DNA of 64,000 nucleotides from Streptococcus marmotae (GCF_001623565.1 NZ_CP015196.1:1757501-1821500), one strand, 5' to 3'; shown: positions 8,146-17,783, numbered from the stretch's first letter. Numbers and translations: made by a program. Notes: a model not told the origin generated them from the letters alone.

Positions 8146-9072
8146 ATGATGAAACGGATAACAATAAACGATTATAAAGACATTCAGCCCCAAGGAGACA
8201 CCGTGTTGGTATTGGGGTATTTTGACGGCATTCATTTAGGACATAAGGCCTTGTTAGATAAGGCGCGTGCAATAGCAGATCAACGTGGCTTGACGGTAAC
8301 TGTTCTGACCTTTCCAGAGTCACCTCGTCTGGCTTTTACTCGCTTTAGTCCTGACTTACTTCGTCATTTGACAAGTGCAGAGCGCCGCTTCCAGTTATTT
8401 GAAGAGTACGGTGTTGAACAACTGTATCTGACAGATTTTACCAGTTCCTTTGCTGCAACAACACCTGAAGCGTTCATTGAAAACTATATTAAAGGATTGC
8501 AGGCTAGTGTTGTGGTAGTTGGCTTTGATTATCATTTTGGAAATACTAGAGCAACGGTTGCAGAGTTAAAAGAACTATTTGACGGTGAAGTAGAAGTGGT
8601 TGAAGAAGTCCAATTAAATGGTGAAAAAGTATCTTCTACCCGGATTCGCAAGGCTGTCCAAGAAGGAAAGATATACGAAGCCAATCAATTATTGGGCTAT
8701 CCTTTTGAGACAAGAGGGATTGTTGTCCATGGTGATGCAAGAGGGCGGACGATTGGTTATCCAACAGCGAACCTTGCACCACTTGATGCGGTTCACTTAC
8801 CGGCAGACGGTGTTTATGTTGCAGATGTTGTCATTGCTGGGCAACGCTACCGCGCCATGGCGAGTGTTGGGAAGAATGTGACCTTTGATGGAACAGAGTT
8901 ACGCTTAGAAGCTCATATTTTTGGCTTTGAACGCTATATTTATGGCGAAAAAATCACGATTTATTGGCTAGAAAAAATTCGTGATATGATTAAATTTGAT
9001 GGCATTGATGCCCTTATGACACAAATGAAGGAAGATGAGCGAACGGCGCTCACTTGGAAGGACCATGATTAA
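8146..9072 (+). CDS. ribF: Bifunctional riboflavin kinase / FAD synthetase
   Basis: Makes FMN and FAD from riboflavin (308 aa). The N-terminal FAD synthetase (nucleotidyltransferase) domain shows LGYFDGIHLGHKALL (HxGH-type) and the VSSTRIRKAV motif near residue 165. The C-terminal kinase domain starts near residue 185, with the GRTIGYPTANL motif and the later FDG...LEAHIFGF segment. Two ATGs (8146, 8149) open the frame; the second gives MKRITINDYK. There is no ribosome site, and an extended -10 lies 6 nt upstream. The end overlaps the K+ channel gene by 8 nt. FAD is needed by the NDH-2 of this window, a metabolic link only. Confidence 0.94.
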   Translation: MMKRITINDYKDIQPQGDTVLVLGYFDGIHLGHKALLDKARAIADQRGLTVTVLTFPESPRLAFTRFSPDLLRHLTSAERRFQLFEEYGVEQLYLTDFTSSFAATTPEAFIENYIKGLQASVVVVGFDYHFGNTRATVAELKELFDGEVEVVEEVQLNGEKVSSTRIRKAVQEGKIYEANQLLGYPFETRGIVVHGDARGRTIGYPTANLAPLDAVHLPADGVYVADVVIAGQRYRAMASVGKNVTFDGTELRLEAHIFGFERYIYGEKITIYWLEKIRDMIKFDGIDALMTQMKEDERTALTWKDHD

Positions 9073-9808
9073 GAAAATCATAAATGACTCGCGCTATGAA
9101 GTTGTGATGATTGTGATGGCAGTGCTCTACGTAGTGCTGATTGGCAGTGAAATGTTGGCCCTTGTTTCCTCTCAGAGCCTATGGTATCATGTGTTTGATA
9201 CTCTATTTTGGGGGATTTTTGTTTTTGATTACAGCAGTAATCTCTATTATGCAGAGGATAAAGGTGAGTATGTCCGAAAGAACCTTCTTGATCTGATTGC
9301 CATCCTCCCATTTGTTCAGCTTGCGGCCTTTTTCAGAATCGGTCGCATTGCCCGCTTTGCAAAATTATTTAGGGTGCTCAAGTTTACACGGCTGATTGCA
9401 GTATCCAGTAAGCTGTGGGATGTTCTGCGCAAATTGATGAATACTAGCGGTTTGTATAAAATCTTGGCGCTCAATTTTGTAGCAGTCATGGTGGCCAGTC
9501 TTGTTTTATCGATTGTTGAAAAGCAATCCTTTCTAAATGCACTCTGGTGGTCTATCGTGACCACAACAACCGTTGGCTATGGGGATATTGTGCCCCAGAC
9601 AGCCATTACCAAAGCCATTGCGATTTTGCTCATGCTGATTGGAATCTCGACCTTTGGGATGGTCACGGCGATTATTACTCGCTTCTTCGTTGATAGCGAG
9701 CGAGATGCCAAAATTGACGAGCTTACCTTAAAAATAGAAGAGCAAAATATCATCTTGCAACGCTTAGAAGCGAAAATAGACGTGCTATCACAGGACGGAC
9801 ATGGGTAA
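9065..9808 (+). CDS. Voltage-gated-type potassium channel, six TM segments
   Basis: 247-aa ion channel. Helices S1 (about 12-32) and S2 (about 40-60) precede S3-S4. S4 carries basic residues at every third position (R91, R94, R97, K100, R103, K106, R109), a full voltage-sensor pattern. S5, the selectivity filter TVGYGD (169-174) and S6 follow, then a heptad-like tail ending LQRLEAKIDVL that may tetramerise. Start chosen at ATG 9065 with GGAAGG upstream; the longer frame from 9035 lies inside ribF. It overlaps the ribF stop by 8 nt, so it is co-translated with ribF. Role: K+ flux or membrane-potential control (family knowledge). Confidence 0.9.
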   Translation: MIKKIINDSRYEVVMIVMAVLYVVLIGSEMLALVSSQSLWYHVFDTLFWGIFVFDYSSNLYYAEDKGEYVRKNLLDLIAILPFVQLAAFFRIGRIARFAKLFRVLKFTRLIAVSSKLWDVLRKLMNTSGLYKILALNFVAVMVASLVLSIVEKQSFLNALWWSIVTTTTVGYGDIVPQTAITKAIAILLMLIGISTFGMVTAIITRFFVDSERDAKIDELTLKIEEQNIILQRLEAKIDVLSQDGHG

Positions 9809-9823
9809 AATCTCAATTTTATC

Positions 9824-9852
9824 TTGTAAAAAGCGTCTATCTAGTGTATAAT
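9824..9852 (+). promoter_or_regulatory. Promoter of spx
   Basis: -35 TTGTAA (9824-9829), 17-bp spacer, -10 TATAAT (9847-9852), about 32 nt before the chosen start. This is a good sigma-A promoter. Confidence 0.7.
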
Positions 9853-9884
9853 AGGGTGAGAGAATGATACAGAAAGGTATGCTA

Positions 9885-10292
9885 ATGATTACACTATTTT
9901 TATCGCCAAGTTGTACAAGCTGTCGAAAAGCTAGAGCATGGTTAACCAATCATCAGGTGCCTTTCTCAGAACATAACATTATGACAAGCCCCTTAACGAC
10001 AGAGGAGTTGAAAAATATTTTGGCTCTGACAGAAAATGGGACAGATGATTTAATTTCAACGCGCTCAAAGGTGTTTCAAAAGTTAAATGTTGATGTAGAG
10101 GAGCTCTCTATTTCAGAGTTAATTGAATTGATTGCGGCTTACCCGAGCTTACTCAGACGTCCCATTATTTTAGATGAAAAACGGATGCAAATCGGATTTA
10201 ATGAAGATGAGATTCGAGCCTTTTTACCACGGAAGTATCGCAAACAAGAATTGAAAAATGCAACGTTAAGAGCAGAGATAGGACAAGGATAG
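9885..10292 (+). CDS. spx: Spx/ArsC-family transcriptional regulator
   Basis: Thiol-responsive global regulator that binds the RNA polymerase alpha C-terminal domain (135 aa, normal length). The redox CxxC is C10-T-S-C13, and the conserved RPI region reads [22 protein letters not shown]. Start chosen at ATG 9885 with AGAAAGG 7 nt upstream rather than 9864, because [10 protein letters not shown] is the family N-terminus. Streptococci usually carry two Spx paralogues; the location next to ribF matches spxA1 of S. mutans from memory, but I do not assign the number. Overlapping and closely spaced downstream genes suggest an operon with UPF0223, the IMPase and rsmF. Confidence 0.9.
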   Translation: MITLFLSPSCTSCRKARAWLTNHQVPFSEHNIMTSPLTTEELKNILALTENGTDDLISTRSKVFQKLNVDVEELSISELIELIAAYPSLLRRPIILDEKRMQIGFNEDEIRAFLPRKYRKQELKNATLRAEIGQG

Positions 10293-10294
10293 AT

Positions 10295-10573
10295 ATGGAA
10301 AAGAATTATTCATATCCACTTGATTTTTCGTGGAGCACAGAGGAGTTATCCTCCGTGCTTTCTTTTTTGAATCAGGTGGAAAAGGCTTATGAAGGTGGGG
10401 TGACTGTTTCTGCCCTTCTTGAAGCCTACAATCAATTTAAAACAGTTGTGAAAAGTAAAGGGGAAGAACGTCGAATTGACCGTGAATTTGAAGAGGTTTC
10501 GGGCTATTCAACTTATCGGGCAGTCAAGCAGGCAAAGGAGCAAGGGAAAGGAGTGCTTTCTCTTGGAAGATAA
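10295..10573 (+). CDS. UPF0223 family protein
   Basis: Small conserved Firmicute protein of unknown function (92 aa). It starts [18 protein letters not shown] and carries the family segment [20 protein letters not shown]. The ATG is 2 nt after the spx stop. The 3' end overlaps the start of the inositol-monophosphatase gene, a conserved arrangement in streptococci. It is soluble, without signal or membrane segments. Confidence 0.85.
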   Translation: MEKNYSYPLDFSWSTEELSSVLSFLNQVEKAYEGGVTVSALLEAYNQFKTVVKSKGEERRIDREFEEVSGYSTYRAVKQAKEQGKGVLSLGR

Positions 10574-11321
10574 ATATCAGTTTGCAAAAGAGCTTGTTTT
10601 AGAAGCGGGAGAATTTTTAAGACAGCATTTAGAGGATGACTTGATTATTGAAGAAAAAGAGCATTTTACGGATTTGGTCACCCAATTAGATAAGACTGTT
10701 CAGGAGAGTCTAACAGCAAAGATTCTGGAGCGTTATCCAGAAGATTGTGTTCTTGGCGAGGAGAGTCCAGATCATTTGCCCTTAGGTCAAGGAAAGGTTT
10801 GGGTGATTGATCCTATTGATGGCACGACAAATTTCATCGTTCAAAAGGCAGATTTTGCTGTTTTAGTTGCTTATTTTGAAGATGGTCTTGGTCAATTTGG
10901 TCTGATTTACGATGTGATAGAAGATAAATTGTATCATGGTGGCGGTCAATTTCCAGTCTACGAAAACGATCGTCTCTTACCTTCTTTTCAAAACAAGTCT
11001 TTGAAAGAAAGTCTGATTGGCCTTAATGCAGGTCTTTATGCTCAAAATTATGCAGGATTAGCGGATATGGCAGATCACACTTTGGGAACACGTTCAATCG
11101 GTAGTGCAGGGATTAGCTTTGCTCATGTTTTGACAGGCCGTTTACTGGCTCAGGCTTCCTATATCTATCCTTGGGATTATGCTGCAGCAAGTATTTTGGG
11201 GGAGAAGCTCGGCTATACCATGATGACAACAAGTGGCAAGAAACCAGCTTTTTACGGTCGTGAGTATATTATTTTTGCCCCAACTGAAAAAATAAATGAA
11301 ATAAAAAGGTATTTACGGTGA
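10563..11321 (+). CDS. Inositol monophosphatase family protein
   Basis: Mg2+-dependent phosphatase of the IMPase/CysQ fold (252 aa). All metal motifs are present: GEES near residue 65, [12 protein letters not shown] near residue 82, and [17 protein letters not shown] near residue 205. The real substrate in streptococci (inositol phosphate, PAP or another small phosphate) is not settled. The start is TTG 10563: AAAGGAG lies 9 nt upstream inside the UPF0223 gene, and the longer frame from 10476 has no homology. The TTG overlaps the end of UPF0223, and its own stop overlaps the rsmF ATG (TGATG). Confidence 0.86.
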   Translation: MEDKYQFAKELVLEAGEFLRQHLEDDLIIEEKEHFTDLVTQLDKTVQESLTAKILERYPEDCVLGEESPDHLPLGQGKVWVIDPIDGTTNFIVQKADFAVLVAYFEDGLGQFGLIYDVIEDKLYHGGGQFPVYENDRLLPSFQNKSLKESLIGLNAGLYAQNYAGLADMADHTLGTRSIGSAGISFAHVLTGRLLAQASYIYPWDYAAASILGEKLGYTMMTTSGKKPAFYGREYIIFAPTEKINEIKRYLR

Positions 11322-12634
11322 TGGTATTACCAAACGATTTTATAGAGAAATACGAACAACTGCTCGGTGCACAAGCACCAGCCTTTTTTGACAGCTTTCA
11401 GGAAGAAGCAGTAGCAGGCTTTCGGACAAATCCCTTAAAAGAAACACAGCGGCCATTTGAACATCCGATTAATCAGATGCCCTGGTCTTATTATGGAAAG
11501 GTATCGGGTCGATCGGTCGAACATGTCACTGGTTTAGTCTATTCACAGGAGCCAGCAGCACAGGTGGTAGGACAGGCAGCCGCTCCTCAAGAGGGCATGA
11601 AGGTCTTGGATTTAGCTGCTGCACCTGGAGGAAAAACGACTCATCTCTTATCCTATTTGGGCAATACAGGCCTTCTTGTCAGCAATGAAATTTCCAAAAA
11701 ACGCTCGAAAATCTTAGTGGAAAATATCGAACGATTTGGAGCTCGCAATGTCCTAGTGACCAATGAATCAGCTGAGCGCTTGGCAGGAGTTTTTGCAGAT
11801 TATTTTGATCTGATTGTCTTAGATGCACCTTGTTCGGGTGAGGGGATGTTTCGCAAGGATCCAGGAGCGATAGACTATTGGTCAAGCGACTATCCAAGTG
11901 AGTGTGCGGAGTTACAAAAGGAAATTTTAAGGGCTGCGATGGACATGCTGGCCCCAAATGGTCAGTTAATTTATTCAACCTGTACGTGGGCACCGGAAGA
12001 AAACGAAGAGATTGTTCAATGGTTGCTAGAACACTATGAAGTGACGTTAGTGGATATTCCCAAAATCAATGGTATGGTAGAAGGAATCGGCTTTTCAGAG
12101 ACGGCTCGAATGTATCCTCATCTGTTTAAAGGCGAAGGTCAGTTTGTGGCTAAATTTCAATACCATGGCGAGAAGGCTTCAAGCAAGAAGTTAAAAGGCA
12201 ATCAGTCGAATCTCAATCGTGAGCAGAAGCAATTATGGCAGGAGTTTTCACAAGGCTCTCTCATGTTTAAGGCAGAAGGAGTCTTGCAGGTCTTTGGTGA
12301 TGAGCTCTATCTTCTCCCACATGGTTTGCCAGATATTTCAAAGTTGAGAATTGCTCGAAATGGTTTGCATTTGGGAACCTTTAAGAAAAAGAGATTTGAA
12401 CCAAGTTTTGCTTTAGGATTGGCCTTACGAAGCGACGAGGTCAAGTACCGAGTCGAGATTTCAGAGGAAGACTTTTTCCAATATGTCGCTGGACAAACCC
12501 TTGCGGTTTCAACAGAATTGACCAATGGTTGGTACCAAGTTTCAGTGGCTGGAAATGGTTTAGGTTTTGCAAAAGTTGTCTCAGGAACGCTCAAAAATTC
12601 TTTTCCAAAAGGGCTGCGTTTTTCATCAAAATAA
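11321..12634 (+). CDS. rsmF: 16S rRNA (cytosine-C5)-methyltransferase, RsmF/NSUN family
   Basis: SAM-dependent RNA m5C methyltransferase (437 aa). Seen: the SAM motif VLDLAAAPGGKTTHL near residue 92, the first catalytic Cys in LDAPCSGEGMF, and the second in YSTCTWAPEENE. The C-terminal 150 residues form the extra domain typical of RsmF-like proteins (NGLHLGTFKKKRFEPS). The ATG at 11321 shares one base with the upstream stop (TGATG), so translation is probably coupled; the upstream GTG 11318 is less likely. The exact cytosine modified is not predictable from this sequence. Confidence 0.88.
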   Translation: MVLPNDFIEKYEQLLGAQAPAFFDSFQEEAVAGFRTNPLKETQRPFEHPINQMPWSYYGKVSGRSVEHVTGLVYSQEPAAQVVGQAAAPQEGMKVLDLAAAPGGKTTHLLSYLGNTGLLVSNEISKKRSKILVENIERFGARNVLVTNESAERLAGVFADYFDLIVLDAPCSGEGMFRKDPGAIDYWSSDYPSECAELQKEILRAAMDMLAPNGQLIYSTCTWAPEENEEIVQWLLEHYEVTLVDIPKINGMVEGIGFSETARMYPHLFKGEGQFVAKFQYHGEKASSKKLKGNQSNLNREQKQLWQEFSQGSLMFKAEGVLQVFGDELYLLPHGLPDISKLRIARNGLHLGTFKKKRFEPSFALGLALRSDEVKYRVEISEEDFFQYVAGQTLAVSTELTNGWYQVSVAGNGLGFAKVVSGTLKNSFPKGLRFSSK

Positions 12635-12650
12635 ATGGGTTAGAAATACT

Positions 12651-12679
12651 TTGCAAGTTAGAATGTTATATGATATAGT
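12651..12679 (+). promoter_or_regulatory. Promoter of the pst operon
   Basis: -35-like TTGCAA (12651-12656), 17-bp spacer, extended -10 TGA-TATAGT (12674-12679). The leader to pstS is about 70 nt. No clear PhoB/PnpR box was recognised. Confidence 0.6.
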
Positions 12680-12755
12680 GGAATTGTGGAACTTTCGTGT
12701 AAATGAGATGTAATTGCAGGGAAAGCCACGCAAAAATGAAAAGGAAAAAGAAAAA

Positions 12756-13625
12756 ATGAAACAAAAGCGTAAGCTTGGCCTCATCGCCTTATGCCTTTCA
12801 GCGAGCCTTAGTTTGTCTGCTTGTGCTTCATGGATTGACCGTGGAGAATCCATTACAGCAGTTGGATCGACCGCTCTTCAGCCCTTAGTTGAAGCAGCAG
12901 CTGATGAATTTAGCATTGAAAATAAGGGCAAAACAGTGAATGTCCAAGGTGGTGGGTCTGGTACTGGCCTATCTCAAGTTCAGTCAGGTGCTGTTCAGAT
13001 TGGAAATAGTGATGTCTTTGCTGAAGAAAAATCAGGAATTGATGCGAGCCAGTTGGTCGATTACCAAGTAGCTGTTGCAGGCATTGCTGTCATCGTGAAT
13101 AAGGAAGTTAATGTCAAGGATATTAGTCTTGATCAGCTCAAGAAGATTTTTACAGGTGATATTAAAAATTGGAAAGAACTAGGTGGAAAAGATTTAGAGA
13201 TTTCCATTATCAACCGAGCAGTCGGTTCTGGTTCACGAGCAACCTTTGATACGGTTGTGATGAAAGGGGAAGAAGCAGCACAGAGTTTAGAACAAGACTC
13301 AAACGGAATGGTCAAATCAATCGTTTCCCAGACTCCGGGGGCGATTTCCTATCTTGCCTTCTCCTATATCGATAACTCAGTAAAGACAATTCAGTTGAAT
13401 GGTTTTGAACCTACAATGGACAATGTTGTTACCAATGATTGGCCAATCTGGTCTTATGAACACATGTATACCAAGGGTGAAGCGACTGGCCTTGAAAAGG
13501 AATTTCTAGACTATGTCATGTCTGAAAAAATTCAAAAAGGAATTGTTGTTGATATGGGTTATATTTCAGTCAATGATATGAAAGTAACCAAGAGCGCAGA
13601 CGGTACAGTGAAGGAGAAGAAGTAA
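12756..13625 (+). CDS. pstS: Phosphate ABC transporter, substrate-binding lipoprotein
   Basis: Extracellular phosphate receptor (289 aa). The signal peptide ends in lipobox LSACA (Cys at about residue 22). Phosphate-binding motifs: [21 protein letters not shown], and [13 protein letters not shown]. The start at 12756 is the only one giving a normal lipoprotein signal; the frame from 12714 adds a charged leader. It heads pstS-pstC-pstA-pstB1-pstB2-phoU, all in one direction with gaps of 19 nt or less. Confidence 0.95.
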   Translation: MKQKRKLGLIALCLSASLSLSACASWIDRGESITAVGSTALQPLVEAAADEFSIENKGKTVNVQGGGSGTGLSQVQSGAVQIGNSDVFAEEKSGIDASQLVDYQVAVAGIAVIVNKEVNVKDISLDQLKKIFTGDIKNWKELGGKDLEISIINRAVGSGSRATFDTVVMKGEEAAQSLEQDSNGMVKSIVSQTPGAISYLAFSYIDNSVKTIQLNGFEPTMDNVVTNDWPIWSYEHMYTKGEATGLEKEFLDYVMSEKIQKGIVVDMGYISVNDMKVTKSADGTVKEKK

Positions 13626-13627
13626 GC

Positions 13628-14545
13628 ATGAAAAATGAAAAACTTGCCAAAGAATTGCTGTCCCCTTCTAAAAATTCTCGCTTAGAGAAATTTGGAAAGA
13701 GCATTACCTTTCTTTGCCTAGCCTTGATTGTATTCATCGTAGCGATGATTTTACTCTTTGTTGCCCAAAGAGGTTTGTCGACCTTTTTTGTGAATGGTGT
13801 CAACATCTTTGAATTTTTATTTGGAACAGTTTGGAAACCAGCCATTAAGTCCTTCGGTGCTTTTCCAATGATTGCTGGATCCTTTATTGTGACGATTTTA
13901 TCTGCCCTTATTGCAACACCTTTTGCTATTGGAGCCGCTGTATTTATGACTGAGGTATCGCCGAAATATGGTGCCAAGATTTTGCAACCAGTTATTGAAC
14001 TCTTGGTTGGGATTCCATCCGTTGTCTATGGATTTATTGGCCTTCAGGTCGTGGTACCTTTTGTCCGCTCCATTTTCGGTGGGACAGGTTTTGGTATTTT
14101 GTCAGGGGTTTTTGTCCTCTTTGTCATGATTTTGCCAACGGTGACCTTTATGACGGTTGATAGCTTAAAAGCAGTGCCACGTCATTATCGTGAAGCAAGT
14201 CTTGCCATGGGAGCTACTCGTTGGCAAACAATTTGGCGTGTGACCTTACATGCAGCCAAGTCTGGTATTTTTACTGCAGTTGTCTTTGGAATGGCTCGTG
14301 CCTTTGGTGAAGCCCTTGCAATTCAAATGGTCGTAGGAAATTCAGCAGTTGTACCAACTTCTCTAACAACACCGGCTGCAACTCTGACATCTGTTTTAAC
14401 CATGGGAATTGGAAATACGGTTATGGGCACTGTCCAAAATAATGTTCTCTGGTCATTGGCTCTCGTTCTATTATTGATGAGTTTGGTCTTTAACTTGATT
14501 ATGAAATTTATTACAAGAGAGAGGAAGAGAAACTATGCACGCTAA
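13628..14545 (+). CDS. pstC: Phosphate ABC transporter, permease PstC
   Basis: Membrane permease (305 aa) pairing with PstA. It has six predicted helices, the first at about residues 25-50, and the inner-membrane ABC loop HYREASLAMGATRWQT near residue 195 that couples to PstB. GGAG lies about 11 nt upstream of the ATG. The last 11 nt overlap pstA, indicating coupling. Confidence 0.94.
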   Translation: MKNEKLAKELLSPSKNSRLEKFGKSITFLCLALIVFIVAMILLFVAQRGLSTFFVNGVNIFEFLFGTVWKPAIKSFGAFPMIAGSFIVTILSALIATPFAIGAAVFMTEVSPKYGAKILQPVIELLVGIPSVVYGFIGLQVVVPFVRSIFGGTGFGILSGVFVLFVMILPTVTFMTVDSLKAVPRHYREASLAMGATRWQTIWRVTLHAAKSGIFTAVVFGMARAFGEALAIQMVVGNSAVVPTSLTTPAATLTSVLTMGIGNTVMGTVQNNVLWSLALVLLLMSLVFNLIMKFITRERKRNYAR

Positions 14546-15422
14546 AAAAGTTGATAAATTAGCGACAGGGATTTTGTACTCGATAGCGATTATTATCGTT
14601 GCCATTTTAGCTTCCCTCATTTTGTATATCTTGCTACGAGGTCTTCCTCATGTGAGTTGGTCCTTCCTGACTGGAAAATCGTCATCCTATCAAGCAGGTG
14701 GGGGGATTGGCATTCAGCTCTATAATTCCTTCTTCCTATTAGTGATTACGCTCTTGATTTCTGTTCCACTTTCCATGGGTGCAGGAATTTATCTGGCAGA
14801 ATATGCGAAAAAAGGTCGCCTGACCAATTTTATCCGTACCTGTATTGAGATTCTATCTTCTCTTCCCTCTGTGGTGGTTGGTCTCTTTGGCTACTTGATT
14901 TTTGTTGTCCAATTTCAATATGGCTTTTCTATCTTATCAGGTGCCTTAGCTTTGACAGTCTTTAATCTGCCACAAATGACGCGCAATGTCGAAGATAGTT
15001 TGCGCCATGTTCACCATACGCAACGCGAAGCTGGTCTAGCTCTCGGTATTTCACGTTGGGAAACAGTATTTCACGTTGTCATCCCTGAAGCACTTCCAGG
15101 AATTGTAACCGGAATTGTCCTTGCTTCTGGTCGTATTTTTGGGGAAGCTGCGGCTCTTATCTACACCGCAGGTCAATCAGCGCCAGCCCTTGATTGGTCA
15201 AACTGGAATCCGTTGAGTGTGACGAGTCCGATTTCGATTTTCCGTCAGTCAGAAACGCTGGCAGTTCACATCTGGAAGGTAAATAGTGAAGGAACGATTC
15301 CAGATGCAACGCAGGTTTCAGCTGGTAGTGCAGCTATTCTCTTGATTTTCATTTTGATTTTCAATGTATCTGCACGTTATATCGGTAAAAAATTGCATGC
15401 AAAATTAACATCTGCAGCCTAG
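14535..15422 (+). CDS. pstA: Phosphate ABC transporter, permease PstA
   Basis: Second permease (295 aa), six helices. The coupling loop is HTQREAGLALGISRWET near residue 160, and FGEAAALIYTAGQ follows, a segment typical of PstA. The ATG sits inside the end of pstC, with GAGGAAGAG upstream. It forms the membrane channel with PstC. Confidence 0.94.
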   Translation: MHAKKVDKLATGILYSIAIIIVAILASLILYILLRGLPHVSWSFLTGKSSSYQAGGGIGIQLYNSFFLLVITLLISVPLSMGAGIYLAEYAKKGRLTNFIRTCIEILSSLPSVVVGLFGYLIFVVQFQYGFSILSGALALTVFNLPQMTRNVEDSLRHVHHTQREAGLALGISRWETVFHVVIPEALPGIVTGIVLASGRIFGEAAALIYTAGQSAPALDWSNWNPLSVTSPISIFRQSETLAVHIWKVNSEGTIPDATQVSAGSAAILLIFILIFNVSARYIGKKLHAKLTSAA

Positions 15423-15437
15423 AGTAGAGGAGAAAAA

Positions 15438-16241
15438 ATGGCAGAATACAATTGGAATGAAAAGCATATCATCACCTTTCCTCAGGAGAAGATTGCCTTA
15501 GAAACCAAGGATTTACATGTCTATTATGGTAGTAAGGAATCGATTAAGGGTGTTGATATGCAGTTTGAAAAACATAAAATTACAGCCCTCATCGGCCCGT
15601 CTGGCTCTGGGAAATCAACCTATCTTCGTAGTTTGAACCGTATGAATGATACCATTGATATTGCTAAGGTTACAGGAGAAATTCTCTATGAAGGTGTGGA
15701 TGTGAACCGTCCTGAGATTAATGTTTACGAAATGCGTAAACACATTGGCATGGTTTTCCAGCGTCCCAATCCCTTTGCTAAATCCATTTACCGCAATATC
15801 ACCTTTGCCCATGAACGTGCAGGTGTCAAAGATAAAAAAGTCTTGGATGAGATTGTTGAAACCTCACTCAAACAAGCAGCTCTATGGGAGCAGGTCAAAG
15901 ATGATTTACATAAGTCAGCCTTGACCCTATCAGGAGGACAGCAACAACGCTTGTGTATCGCTCGTGCCATTTCTGTGAAACCAGAAATTCTCCTCATGGA
16001 TGAGCCTGCTTCGGCACTTGATCCGATTGCGACCATGCAGTTGGAAGAAACCATGTTTGAATTGAAGAAAAACTATACGATTATCATTGTGACCCACAAC
16101 ATGCAACAAGCAGCGCGCGCCAGTGATTACACAGCCTTCTTTTATTTGGGAGATTTGATTGAGTATGATAAAACAGCCAATATCTTCCAAAATGCCAAAT
16201 TACAATCAACAAACGACTACGTGTCAGGACACTTTGGATAG
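15438..16241 (+). CDS. pstB1: Phosphate ABC transporter, ATPase PstB1
   Basis: Cytoplasmic ATPase (267 aa) with the full motif set: Walker [10 protein letters not shown] near residue 52, signature LSGGQQQR near 160, Walker B ILLMDEP near 180, D-loop SALDP, and switch histidine in IIVTHNMQQ. The N-terminus is about 15 residues longer than PstB2. GAGGAG precedes the ATG. A tandem second pstB follows, as is usual in streptococci. Confidence 0.94.
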   Translation: MAEYNWNEKHIITFPQEKIALETKDLHVYYGSKESIKGVDMQFEKHKITALIGPSGSGKSTYLRSLNRMNDTIDIAKVTGEILYEGVDVNRPEINVYEMRKHIGMVFQRPNPFAKSIYRNITFAHERAGVKDKKVLDEIVETSLKQAALWEQVKDDLHKSALTLSGGQQQRLCIARAISVKPEILLMDEPASALDPIATMQLEETMFELKKNYTIIIVTHNMQQAARASDYTAFFYLGDLIEYDKTANIFQNAKLQSTNDYVSGHFG

Positions 16242-16253
16242 AAAGGAACTTTA

Positions 16254-17012
16254 ATGACAGCACCGATTTTACAAGTCAAAGACTTGTCTGTTTATTACAA
16301 TAAGAAAAAGGCCTTAAAAAATGTTTCCATTGACTTCTATCCAAATGAAATCACAGCCCTGATTGGGCCGTCTGGTTCTGGGAAATCAACGCTCTTACGT
16401 TCGATTAACCGCATGGGAGATTTGAATCCGGAGGTGACCTTGACAGGAGCGATTGATTACAATGGTCGAAATATTTACAGTCCCCGTACGGATACGGTTG
16501 ATTTGCGAAAAGAGATTGGAATGGTATTCCAACAGCCCAATCCTTTCCCAATGACCATTTATGAAAATGTGGTATATGGCTTGCGAATTAATGGAGTGAA
16601 AGACAAGCATATTTTAGACGAGGCTGTTGAGACTTCCTTGATTGGAGCTTCCATTTGGGATGAGGTCAAGGACCGCTTGCATGATTCTGCGATCGGCTTA
16701 TCGGGTGGACAGCAGCAACGGGTCTGTGTGGCACGGGTTCTTGCAACGAGCCCTAAAATCATCTTGCTGGACGAACCAACATCCGCCCTTGATCCTATCT
16801 CAGCTGGAAAGATTGAAGAAACCTTGTATGGCTTGAAGGACAAGTACACTATGGTCTTGGTGACACGTTCTATGCAGCAAGCCTCACGTATTTCAAACAG
16901 AACAGGCTTTTTCCTCGATGGTGATTTGATTGAGTATAATAAGACCAAGGAAGTCTTCTTGAATCCTCGAAATAAGGAAACGGAAGATTACATCACAGGA
17001 AAATTTGGATAA
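16254..17012 (+). CDS. pstB2: Phosphate ABC transporter, ATPase PstB2 (H-loop His replaced by Arg)
   Basis: 252-aa paralogue of PstB1. Walker [10 protein letters not shown], signature LSGGQQQR and Walker B IILLDEP with SALDP are intact. The H-loop reads VLVTRSMQQ, so the switch histidine seen in PstB1 (VTHNMQQ) is Arg, codon CGT at 16866-16868. If PstB1 and PstB2 pair, the dimer would have one normal and one altered ATP site. I recall the same Arg in other streptococcal PstB2 proteins, so it is probably conserved rather than damage; this should be checked. Confidence 0.92.
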   Translation: MTAPILQVKDLSVYYNKKKALKNVSIDFYPNEITALIGPSGSGKSTLLRSINRMGDLNPEVTLTGAIDYNGRNIYSPRTDTVDLRKEIGMVFQQPNPFPMTIYENVVYGLRINGVKDKHILDEAVETSLIGASIWDEVKDRLHDSAIGLSGGQQQRVCVARVLATSPKIILLDEPTSALDPISAGKIEETLYGLKDKYTMVLVTRSMQQASRISNRTGFFLDGDLIEYNKTKEVFLNPRNKETEDYITGKFG

Positions 17013-17030
17013 GAAAAAGGAACACCAACT

Positions 17031-17687
17031 ATGTTAAGAACACAATTTGAAGAAGAACTAGATAAATTGCACAATCAATTCTATGCGATGGGAAATGAAG
17101 TTCTTGGACAAATCAATAATACTGTACAAGCCTTTATCTCGCATGACCGCGAATTGGCAAAAGAAGTGATTGAATCAGATGCCAAAATCAATGCTTTTGA
17201 AATTAAACTAGAGAAAAAATCACTTGAAATCATTGCCTTGCAGCAACCAGTATCATCTGACTTGCGTACGGTTATTACTGTTTTGAAGGCTACTAATGAC
17301 TTGGAGCGCATGGGTGACCACGCAGTATCCATAGCAGAAGCGGCTATTCGAATGAAAGGAGAAGTCCGTATTAAAGTTGTTGAGGCTGAAATCAAGAAAA
17401 TGGGGCGAGAAGTCCGTCGCTTAGTTGAGTCTGCCTTGGAATTATACCTCAATGGTGGCGAAACGGAGCAGGCGTATGAACTGGCAGCCCACGACGAAGT
17501 CATCAATCAGTATTACAACAGCATCCAAGAATTGGCAACAGAAGAAATCAAAAAAAATCCTGATGCCTTGATTGCAGGACGTGACTATTTCCAAGTCATT
17601 TCCTTCCTTGAACGCATTGGTGATTATGCCAAAAATATCTGCGAGTGGGTAGTCTACCTACGCACAGGAAACATTACGGAATTGTAA
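17031..17687 (+). CDS. phoU: Phosphate transport regulator PhoU
   Basis: All-helical PhoU (218 aa), two copies of a three-helix bundle. The metal-binding-type motifs DLERMGDHAVSIAE (about residue 86) and FLERIGDYAKNICEWV (about 190) mark the two repeats. It negatively controls Pst uptake and Pho signalling in other bacteria. It is the last gene of the pst operon, 18 nt after pstB2 and followed by a strong terminator. Confidence 0.94.
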   Translation: MLRTQFEEELDKLHNQFYAMGNEVLGQINNTVQAFISHDRELAKEVIESDAKINAFEIKLEKKSLEIIALQQPVSSDLRTVITVLKATNDLERMGDHAVSIAEAAIRMKGEVRIKVVEAEIKKMGREVRRLVESALELYLNGGETEQAYELAAHDEVINQYYNSIQELATEEIKKNPDALIAGRDYFQVISFLERIGDYAKNICEWVVYLRTGNITEL

Positions 17688-17692
17688 AAAAT

Positions 17693-17715
17693 CTGGACAC
17701 TTGTCCAGTTTTTTT
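17693..17715 (+). terminator. Terminator of the pst-phoU operon
   Basis: Stem CTGGAC / GTCCAG, loop ACTT, then seven T. Separates phoU from ciaR. Confidence 0.85.
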
Positions 17716-17748
17716 AGCTTCTTTTAAGTTTGCTGGTGTAGAATCAAC

Positions 17749-17762
17749 TATAATGATATAAT
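17749..17762 (+). promoter_or_regulatory. Two overlapping -10 boxes before ciaR
   Basis: TATAAT at 17749-17754 and TGA-TATAAT at 17757-17762, 22-35 nt before the ciaR start. A single TTTAAG (17723-17728), half of the known CiaR direct repeat, lies upstream; a second half-site at 5-nt spacing is not seen. Confidence 0.5.
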
Positions 17763-17783
17763 GGAAAAACAGGAGAGAATAGG

